Shown piece after piece: positions 61,250 through 64,000 of a DNA stretch of 64,000 nucleotides. The position numbers and the translations under genes are program-made. Each line of letters begins with the position of its first letter. The stretch's first letter is position 1. Source of the stretch: Novosphingobium terrae (GTDB lineage: Bacteria; Pseudomonadota; Alphaproteobacteria; Sphingomonadales; Sphingomonadaceae); contig NZ_JABVZR010000002.1 of the NCBI RefSeq assembly GCF_017163935.1, positions 372,001 to 436,000 of the forward strand. The letters run 5' to 3'. The notes beneath the pieces are model-generated. The model saw only the letters and a list, made by a program, of their open reading frames with translations, did not search any database and was not told where the DNA came from.

Positions 61250-62260
61250 ATGTCCGGCATGACCGCCCCGACCATCTCCGCGCAATTTCTGCGGCATATT
61301 GCCAACTGCGTGGAGCTGACCGGCCGATCGACGGACACCCTGCTCGACAACATCGGCCTCACCCGCGCCGATATTGACGATGCCGACAATTTCATCGCCC
61401 TGGCGGATTTCCTGACCTTTATCGAAAGCTGCGCGCTGCTGATCCGCAATCCGCAATTCGGGCTGATGGCGGGGCGGCTGGTCGGCTCGGATGCGGTGGG
61501 GCCGCTCAGCCTGCTGTTTCTGAGCGCACCGACCTTGCGCCATGCCCTCAACGGTTTCACGCGCTATTTCACGCTGATGCAACAGGGATCGCGCATCGGC
61601 TTTGCGGAGGAGGGCGCGCTTGCGATCTATGAATATGGCATTCTTGATCAGACTTTGGGTCATTTACGACAGGATGCCGAATATTCGATCAGCGCCATGT
61701 TCAATCTGGCGCAGAAATATTGCGGTGGAAGCCTGTCTCTCACCGAGGTGCGCTTCGAGCATGAGCGGGTTGGCGACCTTTCCCGCTATGAGGATTATTT
61801 CCAATGTGATGTCTTTTTCGGGCAGGAGCGCAATGCGCTTTATTTCCCTGAGAGTCACCTCGATGTGCGCGGTAAGGTGCTGAGCGACAGTCTCTATCCC
61901 ATCATCGATGATTATCTGGCGCGCAAGGCCAGTGTGGAACACAGCGCGACAGGGCTGACCAGCCGGCTGCGCGCTGCGATCGCCAGCTATCCGCCGGGCG
62001 CGATCCCTCAGCGCGAGGTGCTGGCCCGGCGCATGGGCCTGTCGGAAGAGACCATGGCGCGGCATTTGCGCGCGGAAGGCTGCTCGCTGCGCGCATTGGT
62101 CGCCGAGCGACGCATGGATGCCGCGGCCTATTTGCTGCGCAACACAAAACAGTCGGTGGCGGAAATCGCACACGGTGTCGGCTATACCGAAAGCGCCAGC
62201 TTTATCCGGCGTTTTCAGCAGCATTTCGGGACGTCTCCGGCGCGTTACCGTCGCGGATAA
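61250..62260 (+). CDS. AraC-family regulator (OruR/ArgR-like, with N-terminal ligand domain)
   Basis: The 336-residue protein has the AraC arabinose-binding-like N-terminal domain of this subfamily (AQFLRHIANCVELTGRSTDT; GPLSLLFLSAPTLRHALNGF) and an AraC HTH at the end (LARRMGLSEETMARHLRAEG, VAEIAHGVGYTESASFIRRF). It follows the barrel gene by 50 bases on the same strand and is convergent with the partial TonB receptor. It may control the receptor or the permease unit. Confidence 0.9.
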   Translation: MSGMTAPTISAQFLRHIANCVELTGRSTDTLLDNIGLTRADIDDADNFIALADFLTFIESCALLIRNPQFGLMAGRLVGSDAVGPLSLLFLSAPTLRHALNGFTRYFTLMQQGSRIGFAEEGALAIYEYGILDQTLGHLRQDAEYSISAMFNLAQKYCGGSLSLTEVRFEHERVGDLSRYEDYFQCDVFFGQERNALYFPESHLDVRGKVLSDSLYPIIDDYLARKASVEHSATGLTSRLRAAIASYPPGAIPQREVLARRMGLSEETMARHLRAEGCSLRALVAERRMDAAAYLLRNTKQSVAEIAHGVGYTESASFIRRFQQHFGTSPARYRRG

Positions 62261-62264
62261 AAGC

Positions 62265-62298
62265 GCGCCATCGCCCCGGCAAGCCGAAACGATGGCGC
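62265..62298. terminator. Hairpin between AraC and TonB receptor genes
   Basis: GCGCCATCG and CGATGGCGC form a 9-base stem with an inner CGGC-AA-GCCG stem. It lies between convergent genes and can end both. Confidence 0.6.
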
Positions 62299-62315
62299 CA
62301 GTCAGGGTAGACTGT

Positions 62316-64000
62316 TTACCACTTCACTGTGGCGCTGACGCCATAGGTGGCGGGTTTGGCATACATGCTGGTGGTGCCCAGCGCGCCTAAGTTGAGCGTA
62401 TATTCGCGATAGGCCTTGTTGAAGATGTTACGACCGAAGACTTCGACCGATAATTTCTCATTGCGCGCCGTCCATGTCAGCGAAGCGTTCGAGACGTTAT
62501 AGGCGTTCTGCAGCGAAGACAGGCCATTGGTGACCTCCAGATATTGCTTGTCGTACCAGGCCCCATCGAATTGCAGCGCAAGGTTGCCGATGGGCGTATC
62601 ACGGTCATAGCGGAACACATAATTGACGCTGAACTTGGGTGCATTGGGCAGTTGCGCACCGACAATACCCTTCACCGGATAATTGCAGACGTAGTTGTCA
62701 CCCACCAGCGTGCAATATTGCGGCACGCTGGCGCCCGGCACCGCGGTAAATGTCTCGCTGCCCACCGCTTTGACGTAATCGACACGGCTGGTCTCCCAGG
62801 TCGCGCCCAGATTGACGTTGAAATGCGGTGCCGGTGTCAGGAAAGTTTCCAGCTCCACGCCAGTGGCCGTGGCATTGCTGTTGCTGACCTGCGGCGTACC
62901 TCCAAGCAGAGCAAACACCTGATAATTGTTGTAGATATAATGATAGAGGGTGGCATTGGCGCGGATCGTCTTGCTGTCATTGGCCCATTTCGCGCCCGCA
63001 TCCAGCGCATTGAGCACTTCACCCTTGTGCTGGAAGTTGTCAGGCGTGACATTGGGGTTCAGCGTAAAATTTCCGCCCTTGATACCACGGTTCCATGAGA
63101 GGAAAAACAGCGTGTTCGGCGCCGCCTTGTAGTTCAGCGTGGCACGCGCCGCCCAATCGCCCTTCACAATGCTGTCGACGCCGGGGATCACCGCATCGAA
63201 GCTCTGGTTGGTGGCCAGAACAGCGGTCTGCCCGCTGTCATTGATCACCGAATTGTAGAGAACATGCTTGTTGTCCTTCGAATAACGCAGTCCGCCGATC
63301 ACCGTCAGCTTATCGGTCAGATCATATTCGCCCTGCCCGAAGATCGACCAGTTCTTCGACGACAAGCGATAGGTCTCGTCATCGGCCGGATTGTTACCGG
63401 GCAGACCTAACCCAAGCGAAGCGCCCAGCACCGGCTGACCGGTGGTCACCGAATGACCGCGCACCAGCATATTGAGGTAATAGAGCCCCGCCTGCCAGCG
63501 GAAAGGGCCCGCAGCCTCGCCAGAGAGGCGGAATTCCTCGCTGAACTGCGTATAACGCGCCTGGCTGCGATATTCGATGATATCCGCCGAGGTCCCGTCG
63601 CCATCCTCCTGATATTGCTTGGTCAGCCATGTGTAATTGGTGATGTTGGTCAGCTTGGCAAAGCCCAGATCATATTGCAGCTTGCCCTGATAGATATCGG
63701 TCTTGCGGCTGAAATCGCCGGGTGTGTTGGAATAGTTCGTCCAGGGGCTTGCCTTCTGGCCGGTGACACCATTGATCACACCGCCCGTGCCGTTTGAAAG
63801 CCCCGCCGCATCGGTCGAACAATAACCGCTGTCGAGCAAGTTGCAATTGTCGAAGACATAGCCACCGGTGGCGACATGATCATCCTGACTGTGCTTGTAC
63901 CACAGATCCAGCTTGCCCTTGCTGCCCAGATCCGCCTGGATCGTACCCCGCAGCGCCCAACCGTTCTCACCGCCCAGCGCCTGTCCATCGCTGCCCGCCC
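62316..64000 (-). CDS. TonB-dependent outer-membrane receptor, N-terminus outside the window
   Basis: The frame is open from the right edge to a stop at 62316, giving over 560 residues of barrel: GENGWALRGTIQADLGSKGK near the edge, LTVIGGLRYSKDNKHVLYNS, LFFLSWNRGIKGGNFTLNPN and the terminal YGVSATVKW. It has no visible plug because that part lies beyond 64000. The ending in Trp instead of Phe is common in this group. It shows no close sequence similarity to the receptors at 16406 and 20863 beyond family level. Confidence 0.92.
   Translation of the reverse strand, partial: AGSDGQALGGENGWALRGTIQADLGSKGKLDLWYKHSQDDHVATGGYVFDNCNLLDSGYCSTDAAGLSNGTGGVINGVTGQKASPWTNYSNTPGDFSRKTDIYQGKLQYDLGFAKLTNITNYTWLTKQYQEDGDGTSADIIEYRSQARYTQFSEEFRLSGEAAGPFRWQAGLYYLNMLVRGHSVTTGQPVLGASLGLGLPGNNPADDETYRLSSKNWSIFGQGEYDLTDKLTVIGGLRYSKDNKHVLYNSVINDSGQTAVLATNQSFDAVIPGVDSIVKGDWAARATLNYKAAPNTLFFLSWNRGIKGGNFTLNPNVTPDNFQHKGEVLNALDAGAKWANDSKTIRANATLYHYIYNNYQVFALLGGTPQVSNSNATATGVELETFLTPAPHFNVNLGATWETSRVDYVKAVGSETFTAVPGASVPQYCTLVGDNYVCNYPVKGIVGAQLPNAPKFSVNYVFRYDRDTPIGNLALQFDGAWYDKQYLEVTNGLSSLQNAYNVSNASLTWTARNEKLSVEVFGRNIFNKAYREYTLNLGALGTTSMYAKPATYGVSATVKW

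Noticed and set aside
1..64000. CRISPR arrays, tRNA/rRNA genes, intact transposases, replication origins
   Set aside because: No regularly spaced repeats, cloverleaf or rRNA motifs, transposase motifs or origin-type repeats were seen in the window.

Overview
The window is GC-rich, densely coded bacterial DNA. Three large TonB-dependent receptors, many catabolic oxidoreductases, a DUF4126 membrane protein, a CopC/CopD pair and the general gene style suggest an alphaproteobacterium of the Sphingomonadales (Novosphingobium/Sphingobium-like). This is inference from gene content; there is no rRNA to confirm it. I see no tRNA, rRNA, CRISPR array or intact insertion sequence.

Layout. 1-2.5 kb: the end of an EmrA/AaeA-type efflux adaptor, a NodT outer-membrane factor and a LysR regulator. 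2.8-16.4 kb: a catabolic island. A long minus-strand run encodes a group D flavin monooxygenase (8169-9386), its flavin reductase (2822-3322), an amidohydrolase-2 decarboxylase-like enzyme, an SDR, an aldehyde dehydrogenase and an MFS carrier, with a divergent TetR gene. A second decarboxylase-like amidohydrolase, a Tat-exported NTF2-like protein, a metallo-beta-lactamase-fold protein, a fumarylacetoacetate-hydrolase-family enzyme and a LysR regulator follow. 16.4-23.2 kb: a minus-strand block of TonB receptor, an unlisted 57-residue peptide, a secreted FGE-like protein, an NTF2-like protein and a second TonB receptor. 23.5-34.4 kb: mostly regulator/enzyme pairs, several with clear palindromic or repeated operators (LysR/lipocalin-like, XRE-MmyB/NTF2, DeoR/NudK, GlxA/DJ-1, XRE-cupin/EamA), plus PhnA-like and CopC-CopD genes. 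34.4-40.8 kb: an esterase gene broken by one frameshift, DUF4126, OpgD-like, a TPR-GGDEF cyclase and an MFS protein. 41-46 kb: a PrnB-like (DUF1864) protein with a kynureninase-like PLP enzyme, divergent from an Lrp/AsnC regulator, then an S9 peptidase. 46-49 kb: a gene-poor, degraded stretch with a dinB fragment, a LuxR-type solo HTH and an AT-rich patch. 49.6-61.2 kb: a compact catabolic regulon under a FadR-type GntR protein. 61.2-64 kb: an AraC regulator and a truncated TonB receptor.

The most interesting unit is 49.6-61.2 kb. It combines a luciferase-like FMN monooxygenase, an FMN reductase, an alpha/beta hydrolase, two aldehyde dehydrogenases (one succinate-semialdehyde-like), an NCS1 nucleobase-type permease, a riboflavin-synthesis gene and an outer-membrane barrel. 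Two nearly identical TTGGTATACCAT operators in opposite orientation mark both divergent promoters. The set fits flavin-dependent ring opening of a small N-heterocycle, ending in a C4 semialdehyde. The second candidate for an undescribed pathway is the PrnB-like/kynureninase-like pair at 41-43.4 kb.
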